Origin: Massariosphaeria phaeospora
Lineage: Eukaryota; Ascomycota; Dothideomycetes; Pleosporales
Length of the DNA: 64,000 nucleotides
NCBI GenBank assembly: GCA_011032825.1
Contig: JAADJZ010000036.1
Coordinates: 1 to 64,000 of the forward strand
Reading direction: 5' to 3'
The translations under genes and the position numbers were made by a program. The notes beneath the pieces are model-generated. The model did not search any database and was not told the DNA's origin. It was given only the letters and a program-made list of their open reading frames with translations. This document shows, piece after piece, positions 45,737 through 57,511 of the stretch; the first letter of the stretch is position 1; each line of letters starts with the position of its first letter.

Positions 45737-46632
45737 TTATTTTACGATACCGTCCTCGTCACTGTATCTGTGATTCTCAGTCCACGCCTTGAGGGCTTCG
45801 AAATCACGACATTGGCGGGTTGTACCAACGCCCTTGACACCTGATGTCTTGTCGCTCCTTTCCTCCAACGTAGAATCAGCGACACAAAGCAACGCTTGTC
45901 GGAGATAATCGAAACAATGCTTCGCATGACCACCCGCATGCATACCGTTGCGATTTTCACTTGGGTGATGATAGAAGTCGCCGGAAAGGGGGGACACACC
46001 CCCTTCGGGCGCACCAGGCTCATCTTCACCTCCATAGTATGCTTGCCGGAGCATATTCTCGAAAGGGTAATCATGCGTCAGTTACCAGGGTGACCGTTGG
46101 AGACGTACTAGACAATGCAACTGATGGAATACTGACACGCAATAGCGTCCTGGCGAGTTCGTCCCAGCTTCGATGGTATCGATCTCAACAAACCCTCTAT
46201 CAACTACGGGTATGAAGTCAGAATGGTCATGGATGCTGCAGTTCCAAAGTTGACTGACGAGGTATCAGAGCAGCACAAGCTGCATCCGACCCATCGGAAG
46301 GAGGTTCCGAGTAGATTGGCTCTTGTAGGAAAGTCATAGAAAGAGTATCATCTGCAGGTTGTGGTTAGATCAGTCGTTGTGCAGCGATGAGACTACGTAC
46401 TGTGACATGAGTGCGGCGTGGTAGCCATTTGTCGCTGCAGAGTATATCCGCAGACAAGGCCGAGAAGCAAGACGAAGAGAAAAGTTACGACCAAGCAGGA
46501 CCGTGACCTGTATAGATGCTTTGGGCGAGACGGCCTGACGATTTCATCGTGGTCCCCAAAGCCCTCGATCTCTTCCTTCCAGATCTCAATAGGGAAGAAG
46601 GGGGCCGATGATGAATCTTCCGTACTTGACAT
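45737..46632 (-). CDS. UstYa-like protein (DUF3328)
   Basis: Four exons: 46401..46632, 46259..46351, 46109..46203 and 45737..46057; 246 aa. UstYa/DUF3328 proteins are fungal oxidases or cyclases found in gene clusters for ribosomal cyclic peptides and some other metabolites. The expected layout is present: a short cytosolic N-terminus, one transmembrane helix (residues ~46-64, CLVVTFLFVLLLGLVCGY), and two HxxHC motifs, HQLHC (135-139) and HAKHC (184-188), each followed by (Y/M)LRQA. Introns are 49, 55 and 51 bp and every junction keeps frame. A co-oriented O-methyltransferase lies downstream, and an unknown 460-aa gene and MFS exporter nearby. Confidence 0.9.
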
Positions 46633-48370
46633 GGTGGGATTGATGAAGGACAAATAGAGCAGAGATACTTTGATAACGGAGGGAACAAGAGATTAGACAC
46701 TCGCCCAGCACATCTATGTGCTATTTAGCCAGAAAATAACCTGCTCGCCAGTTTCATACCACCGGAGCTTGACATTGGGATGTGATGTGGCTGACTTGTG
46801 CTGCGAGATCAATAGGTGGATTATCGTGTTGTTGTGGGTATCAAATATGATGTTTAATAACACTACTGGTATTGGGTGCTTTCAATAGTTGTCGACATCA
46901 ACAATCTTGGATTGCAAACTTTTGGCGGAGCTTGAGTATTGCCTCCCATAAGGAGCATGAAACCACCGATGAGTTTTTTGCTTGGTCCCTGCTTTTCTTA
47001 AGGAAAGAAGAGGATAGGGTGCCATAATGGACCTCCACCACGAACCAGTCCATCCGCTGCACTCGATAAGTCATCGTCGCGTGGTCGCTAACACAATTCC
47101 GAATCATTGAGCTTCGGAGAGGCCTGTAACGAGTTGCGTCGTTTCGCTAGGTGGCTGAGAGTGGATTGACCGTGGATGTTTGAGACTAAAAGAGATCTCG
47201 GCTGTTAGTTTTTGCGACGAAACGCTAGTCTAAAGTAGCTAGCTGCCCCTTTTCACATTTCACCAAGCAGAGCAAGAGTCAGAGCGGATGTTCACAGAAA
47301 GTCAAGATGGAAGTGAAGGTATAACGGAATCCGCTGAGGTAAATTAATGAAGATAGGAAACGCCGAGCTAGGAGACCGTTCAAATCAATACCGATCGTCC
47401 AGCTGTGGCTAATCCAGCTACAATCTGACACGGCCACCCGTCTGTCCTCTGGCTCCGACCCGCCGCCTTTAAACTCACTTTACCACCGTAGAAGCTCGCT
47501 TTCCAAAGCATCGATAGGAAACGGGATTTCTTGATAGGCATCCAAACGAGCGAAGGTAAGCTGTGTGGGGATGCGAGGTGAGCGATGGGGTATGACAATG
47601 ACGTCATTCAGATGAACTTCCGTGCGCACCCGCTGAACTTCCGAACACCACACATCGAGGTCCATCTCTTACCTTTAAATCATCCACTCTGTTTACTGCT
47701 ATCGTATTTCAGCAACCTCGTTTGTATGTTTTCCATGCGAGAAATGGTTCTGAAAGCGCTGCTTATGGCGTTCCAAATTCAATTCACCACCTATCCGGAA
47801 ACCCGGGATATGCCGCAGAAAGAAAGACCTTTTGGAAAACCTGTTACTGACGAGCTACGTTTCTGATCATGATTGGTGATCTATTGTCAAAGGGCTGCAG
47901 TGTTGAATGACCGCAAGCGGAACAACGATAAATATGTTGAAGGGACTCATCCAGGTCACGGTTTACGCCAACCCCTCAGAGCTCTCTATCGAAGATTACC
48001 TCAGTCAAGAGTAGTATTGTGCGGATTTCCAATGATGGGACTCGTTGGAGTTATGGCAGGCCTTTCATCGCAAACGGCCACCACCGGAGTTCAGATGAAA
48101 GAAATCTCCTCCAAATACCAAGTCCGACACCACAGGCATCCACAAGTCTTTTTGATGCAGTATGGATCGTCGCGAGGCTATATCCCGAAGCCATGTAGTG
48201 TCGGTACCGTGAAAGTGTTCAGGTTACTCAAAGCCTTATGAAGTCGACGAAAGCAGGTGTCAATGCAAGCGAGTGTTGAGCAGCTGTGAAAGATAAAAAC
48301 CTCAGCTTTGCCTGCGCATCGCAAATACAGAAGACTCCTAGCACTCAACATTACCGTCGAAGCAACAATT
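46633..48370. other. Divergent 1.7-kb intergenic region
   Basis: Separates the UstYa-like gene (-) from the unknown 460-aa gene (+). I searched it for a short secreted precursor with Kex2-type KR repeats and saw none. Open frames at 47585-48241 have no recognisable features. Confidence 0.55.
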
Positions 48371-49969
48371 ATGAGCAGTATCGTGAGTGGTATCGCTGCT
48401 CCAAGCAATCTGCCTCTGGACCATGTTAATTGTAAGTACATCGTCATTGTGATTCCTAACGAAATTTATCGCTTACAAACTCAGTCGATCTCTACGGAGC
48501 AACTCCCAATCAACATGTCTTCCTTCCCAAGACTATGTACGATCAAATGCGCGCCGGCGACTTCTCTGGTATGATTGACGCCGAGCAAAAGCAGAATGAG
48601 GACATGCAACCCATATTCGATAGTATTTCGGAGGCGACGGACAATGGGCAGCCAGCTTTCAATGTGGTCACTGACCCGCAAGGACGGCAATACAATCTTC
48701 AGTCCACGGACCAAGGTGCCCTATGGATTTTAGTTGAGCAGAGTCATGCAAAAAGAGATGTGCCTGCCGAGGATCAAGAGAACCAAACAACCATCATCAA
48801 TCCCACGGTGACCATTGGCACGTATTCGAAGAATGCCGAGGTCTCGTACTTCTCGGTGTCTAGTATTCCTGGGGATTTCGAGCAAATCACCGCTCTCGCC
48901 TTGGGCGCGGTCATTGGCAGTACAATGGCAAAATGGATCACCATGCCTGTTATTGAGCGGGCAGCACTCGAAGCGGGGCTGGTGAGTGCCAAGCAGAAGT
49001 GGAAGGACAGCGTAAAGACCCTGAATAAAAACCCGCATGCAGAATGGCTCGAGAAAGCCGAAGACGATGCCTGGGAAGAGTTGTCTGCGGTCCGGGCGAA
49101 ACTGCTGCCGCTAGAAGATGGTGGGGCAATGGATGCCGTGATCGGGCGACTGGCAATATATCCTGGACTTGTGTCCGGGGTGGCTAGTTTCTCTCTCGCG
49201 ACTGCCGCCTTCATTGTCTTCGACCTCGTCTGGAACAACTTCATCTCTCAAGACTACTATCTAGAGACAAAAGTGTTCAACTTCGATGACAAGCGGAGCT
49301 GGAATGTATCGGACTGGTACCACGATAACGGCATTGTCGCGGGTTCTACGCTATGGTACCCAACAGTGCTACCGCCTCCAGTCAGTAAGTGATGTCTTAG
49401 TCGGGAGTCATGATTTCTGGCTAATAGTCATGTAGAGGCAATGCCAAATCCCTTTGGTGGACCTCCAATTCCGGCCGAGTACGTAAGCGCCACTACGGTC
49501 TCATATCTCTACCAAAACAGTAAGCCAGTCTCCTGCCCTTGTCCAAACCAGTCACAGTCATCTAAATCGACAAGGCTTCACCGTCTTCGACGGCCTTGGC
49601 GCCGTTATGAGAGTCGCTACCGAGAACGACCCATCTATAGGTTAGTGACCCACCCTTTACCTATCCCACGAGCTCTCCACTAACGCCGTACGTGCAGGTT
49701 TCGGCATGGGCTACGACATCCAGCGCTTCGAAGACAACCTGATTGGGCTAAGTGCTGGCCCGCCTACAGACTTGAAAGTGTGGTATCACGACGGAAGCAA
49801 CTGGGCTGAGAAAGGAAGCTTGAACCGCACCATTGAATTGCTGGATACGCCCGAACATCTGAACATCACCGGCGTTACAGACGCGCTGTCGGGTGCAAAG
49901 GACAACACGTACAGATACTACGTGTCGATTGGCGAGGCCAAAGGCTATGTTCCGACTCCAAGCGCGTAA
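48371..49969 (+). CDS. Uncharacterised protein with two hydrophobic segments
   Basis: Five exons: 48371..48431, 48485..49384, 49436..49519, 49575..49640 and 49698..49969; 460 aa, all junctions in phase 1 and in frame. No signal peptide. Two hydrophobic stretches, ~154-177 (ITALALGAVIGSTMAKWITMP) and ~244-270 (IYPGLVSGVASFSLATAAF...), flank a charged, probably helical linker (KQKWKDSVKTLNK, WLEKAEDDAWEELSAVRAK). The C-terminal ~170 residues look beta-rich, with Trp/Tyr/Asp motifs (WNVSDWYHDNG, KVWYHDGSNWAEKGS). I recognise no family. The position between the UstYa-like and MFS genes suggests an accessory, perhaps pathway-linked, gene. Confidence 0.75.
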
Positions 49970-50504
49970 ATAAGTAGGCGCTGGGAAGTAAGTACGTTCG
50001 GATTCGATACCAACCGAGCGAGTGCCATCGAGAAAGGGGGCTGAGCTGAACCAAACCTCTCAAAACCGGAAAGTCGTATATTCGCAGCGCCCTCGTTCTG
50101 TAACAGTTCTTCCCATCGAGCTCGGCTGCAGTAATTAGTTAACCAATGGATCCGTACTACGTAGAGAAAAAATCAGCTTCCATCTGATCTGCCCACCGCT
50201 AAGCGGAAAAAGGTCAAGCTTCTGCAGCGGTTTCGTTTCTGTACCTAGTGACTTTCGTCAGTAACCCTATTGTACAGACGTCATGGCAAGGCGATTATCT
50301 AGCTGTTGCCACGAAAATGCTTCTGTTCGAACGTCACATCGAATATCTGTCCCACTCGGTTTCTTATCATTGAATCAATAGCCCTGAGAGCAATATCGTG
50401 GCGCAGCACAGGGTAGATATTGGCCTCAGGTAGGTAGTAAATGGCCCCTCAGCTTTCGCATCAACCGACTGCAAGACTAACAGATTTCGGGATGTCAACC
50501 CGTT
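49970..50504. other. Convergent intergenic region
   Basis: 3' flanks of the unknown 460-aa gene and the MFS transporter. Nothing else recognised. Confidence 0.65.
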
Positions 50505-52351
50505 TCATGACGTTTCAAAGACCCAGCCGCCCATCCACAGGAACATAGGGATGCCAGTGAAGCCCGAAAACAAGCCGAGCACCCACGCCATCGTCCGCCA
50601 GCCCTTCTCCTGCACCACGAAGCCCGCTAACAAAGGCCCGATCATAGTGCCAGCAGCAAACGCGACGTTGAACAGCGCGTACGCCTGTGCATAAGCCCCG
50701 CTTTTGCCGTACCCAGGTTCTCCGTTAGTCAGCATCTTCTTCTCCTTGGACTCGACGATTTCCGAAATCTCGGCCATGAGCGGTGGGAAAGTCATGGCCA
50801 GTGCGAGGCCTATTAGTGCCAGCAGCGCGCAGAGAGTCACTTTGTCCTCGATGGTGTTGTGCTCGACATACCGGAGGCAGACGAGCGGGGGGCATGCGAG
50901 GAAGAAGCCCAATGCAGTGGGGTATCGGGCGCCGAAGCGGTCGCTGAACCATCCGAATAGTGGGGCGAGAAATGTGGGAATGACGAGCGGGAGGAACAAT
51001 AGAGCTGCGCCGGTTGAGGTCCAGTTGAAGATGCTGGCTGCGCGGATGGTCAGGACTGAATCGAATGATGTGAAGAGTGTTGCTTGGATGACGGAGCCGA
51101 AAAGAGCTGATAAGAGACGCCGCGAGTAGAGCAGAGAGAGGAATGGAGGTAGTCGGTCTCGCATGGGCCGGCGAACAGGTTCATCTGGGATTGTCGGCCC
51201 TGCGCTGACAGGATCTGGGCCCTTGATCACATTCTTCTCGAGGTCTGAAGATGACGTTGAAAACGCGAGCCTCTCCTGTTTCCCGTCTGAGGTTGGTGGT
51301 GCACTGCCGTCAATTGCCGGAGTTCGGGGAGGAAACACGTCATCAGTCGTTGCCCTGACCCGTCCAGCAGCTCCCGGGTCCCATCTCGCCGCAACTTTCT
51401 TTTCGATGAGAAGGAGCCGGAGGACAATGTCCAAGCCCACCAAGGCATATGCCATTGCGAACACCGCGTTGTAGCCGGCACGGTCAAACACGATACCGCC
51501 GAGCATCGGTGCTACAAGTATACCTAGACTCATGGCCAAACTCACGTAACCCATGGCTTGTGCAAGATTCTCCTGCGGTACGGTGTCGGCCAATAATGCC
51601 AGTCCGACTACCCATCTATTCGAAGTCAGCAAATGATGGAAAATCGAAAGTATAGACATGACGAACACTACAGCAGCGGAGCAACCCTGCAGAATGCGTG
51701 CAACAACCCAGACCCCTATCTGTGAGCTGACATTGAGCATGACTGTAGAACCGAGAAGAGCAACGAGACCCATGAGGAGCGGAGAGCGGCGCGAAGAGCT
51801 TCGGTCTGCGAGCCATCCGCAGACAGGAGAAAAGGCGAGGAGCGAAGCGCCGTAGATGGCAATCAGTACCGAAACCCAATATTGTACTATCAGCGCATCA
51901 GTTCTCAGCCTTTCCCCTTTGAACTTCTCAACTTACCTTTGCTTGCCTCGATGTGACTCCTCGTCTGCAGCGCAAACGGGATCACCGGCACAATCACACC
52001 ATAGAGAAACAGGTCCTGTGGCAGCCGTATCAGTCTTGCATGGACAACATTCCATCGATATAAAAGTTCCGCAGCGCCAAAGGCCAGACTTCATCACATC
52101 CCAGGAAAAGGAAAATTAATTGAACATACAGTGAACACGGCCAGCGCCACAGTCCCGATGATGAACCCATTCGAACTCCGCACCTTGAGCATATACGGCG
52201 GCTTCTCGCCCTGCTGCGTCAAGGCCACAAGCCATGCCGGACGACCCATTGCTCTGGCACCTGCGGTGGAACGCCGCGAGTCCGCTTCGTCACACGAGGC
52301 GCTCAAATGATGCGATCGATTGAGAAGGCGATTAACAGAACAAGCTGCCAT
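50505..52351 (-). CDS. MFS transporter (drug:H+ antiporter-like)
   Basis: Four exons: 52130..52351, 51937..52015, 51667..51886 and 50505..51615; 543 aa, consistent with 12 membrane helices. A cytosolic N-terminus of ~60 residues precedes the first helix (GFIIGTVALAVFTDLFLYGVIVPVIPF). The MFS loop signature appears as GWLADRSSSRR after helix 2, and the antiporter-type region as LAMSLGILVAPMLGGIVFDRAGY. A long charged central loop (~residues 230-310) splits the two halves. The C-half repeats the signature as GWFSDRFGARYP. Plausible role: export of a metabolite or toxicant at the plasma membrane. The intron between exons 3 and 4 has a weak GTTCGT donor but restores VVWVVGLALLADT. Confidence 0.92.
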
Positions 52352-53411
52352 GCATGTTGAAGCGGCTGTGGAATATATGCGTGAAGTCGGCTGCGAGACG
52401 TCCCAATCGTCATATGTAGCCCGTCATAAGTTTGGTGATGAATCTTGGTGCTTGAGAGGAAGAAACGGTGGTTGCAGTGGGGAAAGCCGTCAGTTTTAGC
52501 GTGACACCGCCAAGAAAACGCTCGAGTCGCATTTATTGGCAGTCTGATTTGCGACGCGTTGCGGGCTGCTTGCGGATGGCTGACGAGCTATTCGGTGGAT
52601 TGCTTGCTGCAGACGGCTTCGAAGAGGAATATGTGACACTTTTGTAGTTAGCCTTTGAATTTTGACCAAAACCTCGGAACAGGGCGTGCAGGGTCGAGAG
52701 TCCAACGCTAGTTTCGGGAAATTAGCCGATGTGCTTATATTGTGTTTCACATCTTTGACACCTGTTCAACGACATTCCCGTCTCTTTAATATTGCCGCCG
52801 CGTCCTGCGTTGATTCGGATAGCCAGCGGCTGCGAATCTTAAGGGGGAGAAAGCCGTGTTGTTCTGTATCGAGCATGCCTTTTCAAGTATAGTAAGTAAC
52901 AGGAAACAAAGTGCGCTGGGGCATAGACCATATTGTACTGACACTGCAGCTTCTGCTTGACTAGAAAGATGATGATGCCGGGGATGAAAGATTGCGCGAA
53001 TCGAAATAGGTAAGTTGGTTGGGGATATCATTTGTCTATCAACGGCCTTAGTAGTAGACACGTCTCTAAGATGCATATTTAGTTATGTATTGAATTTAGC
53101 CAGTAAGCCATGTACGCACGTTAGAGCTAACTAATCACTCTGAACTCCTACAGTTGAGTAACGGTGGTATATGTCATGCAAATACTTCGATTGAAATACA
53201 AAACTATCTGGAATCTCACAGAAATCAAGCAACCACAAGACGCCAAATAGCTCAAATCAAACCAGCCAGGTCAAGCACACGTTGCTCTTGTGCATAACCC
53301 TCCCTATCCTCTACTCGGATGGTTCCAAAACTGCGCCGACTCGCTTCAACTTATTACGTAGATTCTGCACCTGATCACCATGTGCCCAGATCGGATTCGC
53401 CCGATGAACAA
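52352..53411. other. Intergenic, no gene seen
   Basis: MFS promoter side and the 3' flank of the short F-box gene; AT-richer after 53000. Nothing recognised. Confidence 0.6.
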
Positions 53412-53939
53412 TCAACTTTTTGAAGTAGTCCAAAAGCTGAAGTGGTCAAAAGCACTGAGAGTCGAGTATAGATCTAGATCTAGATGCTTCAGATTCGTGG
53501 CTATAGTGATGAGAAAGAAGAGCCAGCCCTCATCTTCGAGGGACTCGATCATTCGGACCCATGAATAAGTGTTCTCTTTCGAGAGACCCATTTTCACGAT
53601 CTGTTGTGTGACAATCAGGATCATGTTTCCAATGTCTTTAGAAACCCTTGAGTTGTTGGATTGGTGCGGGAACGCGAGCTTTAAACTCTGCGTCTTGAGT
53701 CCGAGATTGGGTTTGTCCAGTAGTGTGCGGATGAGCTCGTAGGGCTGTTCTTGCGGACGAGCGGTCAGGTCCAAGTCCCGGAGCCTGGCCTCTTGAACAC
53801 AGGCCGCAAACTGCTTGTTCACGAAAGCGAGCTCATTGGTGTTGCCGGCGTGCTCCAAGATCTTCACGACAATTTCGTTCGGAAGGCCGGCTAAGCTGGG
53901 TTGGGTCGACATGGTAGTTGGTGAGAAGTGGGGGTCCAT
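53412..53939 (-). CDS. Short F-box protein
   Basis: Single exon, 175 aa from the ATG at 53939 (MDPHFSPTT). An F-box-type motif, LAGLPNEIVVKILEHAGN, lies at residues ~16-33, followed by LAFVNKQFAACVQEARLRDLDL. The protein ends abruptly after LKHLDLDLYSTLSAFDHF; typical fungal F-box proteins run 300-600 aa, so it may be truncated or have lost its substrate-binding region. A GATCTA microrepeat (~53468-53484) lies in the last third. Function as an SCF adaptor is only inferred. Confidence 0.6.
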   Translation of the reverse strand: MDPHFSPTTMSTQPSLAGLPNEIVVKILEHAGNTNELAFVNKQFAACVQEARLRDLDLTARPQEQPYELIRTLLDKPNLGLKTQSLKLAFPHQSNNSRVSKDIGNMILIVTQQIVKMGLSKENTYSWVRMIESLEDEGWLFFLITIATNLKHLDLDLYSTLSAFDHFSFWTTSKS

Positions 53940-56237
53940 AGCCGATGCGTTGGGTGTGTGGGAGGTTGTAGTTGTCCTAGTGGTGTTTATATATGCCAAG
54001 TTGGACCTCTTCCGCACGTGACATGGTGGGCCAATGGGAAATATGCTCTTACAATGTGAACCTTGAACGTTCACCAAGAAGGCATACCATTGACTGCGTA
54101 TTGATGAAAGTTTGCGTAAATGCTCAAGGGGAGCCTCATTTGTATTCAGCGGAAGCTGAATAGGTAGCCATTTTGTAGAGCCGCACTCTCAGAACCATAG
54201 TTCGTCAGGATAGCTTCAACAAAGTCTTCTTCTCGCTTCTCTTGTCCCCTCATCTCTTCACCCACACACACACAAAATCTCTCTCTTTATATTTTAAACA
54301 TAATTCCAACACTCAGATACTGCCCAGCGGGGGCCGCCTTCACGATAGAGCAATACGAACGGGCATCCGACGATCGAACCAACAGCCAGCTGTCAAATCG
54401 TTGGCTAGCAACCTTTGACTGCGTATTGTGTTGGTATAACAACAAGGTCTCTGAAATGGACCGCAGCCATCTTGGGCAGTCTCGGATAGTACCGTAGGAG
54501 TGAAATGAGGGAAAGAAACTCGGATGATTGAGTAGAAAGATGCGCGCTATTAATTGGTCCTCGTCGAAGCAGCGATCTTCTATTGCGGGTAATCGATGCT
54601 AGTCTGGTGAAATCGCATTGGTCGAAGATTTCCTCCCAATCGGAATAGTGAGACAGTTAGATTTGTATCTTATGTGTTGGATAGATCTGTAGAAGTCGAA
54701 GAACGCTAGTGTCCCTATTCCGCTGGTAAGAGAAGTTTTCGCGAGCTTAAGACGAGGAAGCGTAAGCTGAATGGGTTAAGTCAATATAAAAAGTCATGAG
54801 CGTAATTTGTTACTGATGTGTTATACAACAAGACACCTATACGAAGTAGACGTAATAGCGATTCATATCTGCTCATGTCAATTAGTCCAAAAAATCGCGC
54901 CCTGTATTCCACAAGACTCAGCTGCTTCTGGATAGAAATCTAATCCGCTCCATCGTCTTGACAAGAACGATTTCGAAGCGAAGCTGTTAAAGGAACTGGA
55001 ATCGTTCAAAAGATGAGGTATCAAGCCGATGGTGATCTCAGTGAAAGGTGAATTGCGGGAACAAACAAGAACATGTGTACGCCAAAGGAGCCGACCGCAA
55101 CGTCCAATCACCAAGCCGTCGCACAAACCAAACTTGCTTGCAGCAATCGTGAAGCACACACAATCATGACGACAATTGTTCTCACATAGATTGCTGTGAC
55201 CTGTACTCCGCAAGTCAGTGACACTGACGTCGTCACGCACACGGAGAATTTCAATTAAAAACTCCGAGCTAAGCTTAGGTAACCACCCCCACCTAACCCC
55301 CTCCAATCTCCTCCAAAGACATCGCTCCTTCCACCACCATCATCAACAAGGCTTTTTCCTGAATTGCTTAATCTTCCGGTGGGCCACAGCATGCGCACCA
55401 AAACCCATTTTAATTTAATCTCGAGCCCTCTTCTTCCGATTAGCTAGCCTTTACGGCTCTTACTTCTTGCATGCTGCATACCTGCATAATCCTGCACCCC
55501 GCCATTTGGGCAACGGCAGCAACGGAGCAACACGTCACTTCTGTCGTACCCCCGGAAACTACTGGCATTTATATAGTGTCTACAGTAGTGACACCGCATA
55601 TCGCGCCTGTTGCATAGCCATCACACCTCCTGCAGCCCAGTTCAGTTCAGTTCAGCCCAACGACTCTATGTAACACCCTCGCGCCAGCAAATATCACTAG
55701 ACAAGCCAGGACCTTTTTACCGAACCCCCGCGCTGCGCTAGAAGCCAAAAGCTGGCCAAGTTTTCAAACGAGGCAGCCGCGGGCCATGGCTCTAGAGGAT
55801 ATACACAGTAGAGGGATTAAGCAGTAAGTCCTGACTCTAAGCAAGCGATGCGATCTAGCCAAGCCCCACCGCCATGGTCAACCGTCTGGCTGTTTCAAAC
55901 AGAGCGCCCCCCGCCTCCGGCTCGCGAACTACATGAATCGAGCAGATTTTCCTTGGTGCTTGCGATGCTGTGGAGATGACATGAATCAATTTAGGGAGCG
56001 TGTGTCGGACGCCCGGGTGGGATGGTTAGAACGGTGAGAGTTAGACCACATCGGGGTTAATATGCCTGTGAGGCCGTTTCGATTCTTCGATGCAGCACGA
56101 CCGACGGAGATCTGTGGTGGTGGTGGTGGTCGATGCTTGTTGATCGTGGTATTGGATGGGATGGATCAGGGGCCCCTGGGAGAAATCGGTAAGTCATCCG
56201 CGTTCAGAGCCCATGATTGATAGTACCATGGTAGGTA
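53940..56237. other. 2.3-kb intergenic region
   Basis: Contains a CA microsatellite (54262-54274), an AGTTC array (~55638-55655) and AT-rich sequence at 54500-54900. Short frames only; no gene or RNA recognised. Confidence 0.6.
53986..53994 (-). promoter_or_regulatory. Putative TATA box of the short F-box gene
   Basis: ATATATAAA on the minus strand, ~47 bp upstream of the start codon. Confidence 0.4.
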
Positions 56238-56253
56238 GGGTTTATATAAACCC
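56238..56253. promoter_or_regulatory. Palindromic TATA element upstream of the GH45 gene
   Basis: GGGTTTATATAAACCC is a perfect 16-bp palindrome, 101 bp before the GH45 start codon. Position and core suit a TATA box; the flanking symmetry is unusual. Confidence 0.55.
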
Positions 56254-56354
56254 GCGACATGCCCCATAGCATCTATCTATCCAATCCGCAACCCATCCCA
56301 TCTCAGCTCCTCATCAATCATCCACCTCCAACTTCAAACTCCTCATCCACCAAA

Positions 56355-57187
56355 ATGCTCCTCCCCCTCACCCCCCTCATCGTCGCCACCCTCGCCCTCC
56401 TCCCCACCACCATCTCCGCCCAAAAATCCGGCAAAACAACGCGCTACTGGGACTGCTGCAAAGGGTCCTGCGGTTGGGCGGGCAAAGCCTCCGTCAGCAA
56501 CCCCATCCAGAGCTGCGACAAAGCCGACAACCCGCTGGCCAACATGGGCGCGAAAAACGGCTGCGAGAACGGCGGCCAGGCCTATATGTGCTCGGGCCAG
56601 AGCCCGTGGGCCGTCGACGACAATCTGGCGTATGGGTTTGCGGCCGTGAAGCTCGCGAACAGCAATGAGGCGGCGTGGTGCTGCGCATGCTACAAGTAAG
56701 TTGTACCTAGTCGGATCGATCGGATCGATTGGGCCCTGCTGTCTGTCTAGGCGGTTTTGTCCAGTTCATTTCAGTTCGGTTTCGTTCAGTCACCCGCAAG
56801 ACCCCACACTAACACCTCCCCACCAGAATGACATTCACCTCCGGCCCCGTCAAAGGCAAGCAAATGATCGTGCAAACCACCAACACAGGCGGCGACCTCG
56901 GGCAGAACCACTTCGACCTGGCCATGCCGGGCGGCGGCGTCGGCCTCTTCAACGCCTGCACCAACCAGTGGGGCGCGCCGGCCAGCGGCTGGGGCAAGCA
57001 GTACGGCGGCATCTCGTCGCGCTCCGAGTGCGACGCCTTCCCGCAGAAGCTCAAGGCCGGCTGCCAGTGGCGCTTCGACTGGTTCAAGAACGCGGATAAC
57101 CCGGATGTCACGTTCGAGGAGGTGACGTGCCCGAAGGCGCTGACGGATAAGACGGGGTGTGTGAGGAATGGGCAGACGCCGGTTTAG
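56355..57187 (+). CDS. Secreted GH45 endo-beta-1,4-glucanase
   Basis: Two exons: 56355..56695 and 56827..57187; 233 aa. Signal peptide [24 protein letters not shown]45 enzymes are small inverting endoglucanases that cut cellulose. The catalytic base is D33 in [14 protein letters not shown], and the acid is D144 in [16 protein letters not shown]. The many cysteines ([36 protein letters not shown]) match the disulfide-rich core. No cellulose-binding module or linker is present, so it is a catalytic-domain-only form. The intron splits the Lys codon in ACYK/MTFTSGP. Confidence 0.95.
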
Positions 57188-57511
57188 GGGGATGAGTGGA
57201 AGTTCGAGCAAAGGCCTGGCTGGTGAGGACGGGAGAGTCCAGTATTCTGTGTATATAGTTAACCAGCTGGAATGCACAAACCCCAAAAGAACATGTTCCT
57301 TCATACGACGTCGTTCGTATCCGTCCGTGGTCGTGTTCGCAAGGCTACAAGGCCTCCTCGTGTAGCCCAAGCACTCAGCCCCATTCCCAGCCGCGCACCG
57401 CCTCCTTCACTTCACTTCACTTCTGCCTTGCTCTTTCAGCCTCGCATGTGCTATAAGGACCATCCAGCCTCTTCAGCTGGCTGTTCCTGCTCAACAACCG
57501 ACCAACACACC
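57188..57511. other. Intergenic
   Basis: 3' flank of GH45 and promoter of the CorA-like gene, with a CACTT pentamer array at 57405-57423. Confidence 0.7.
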
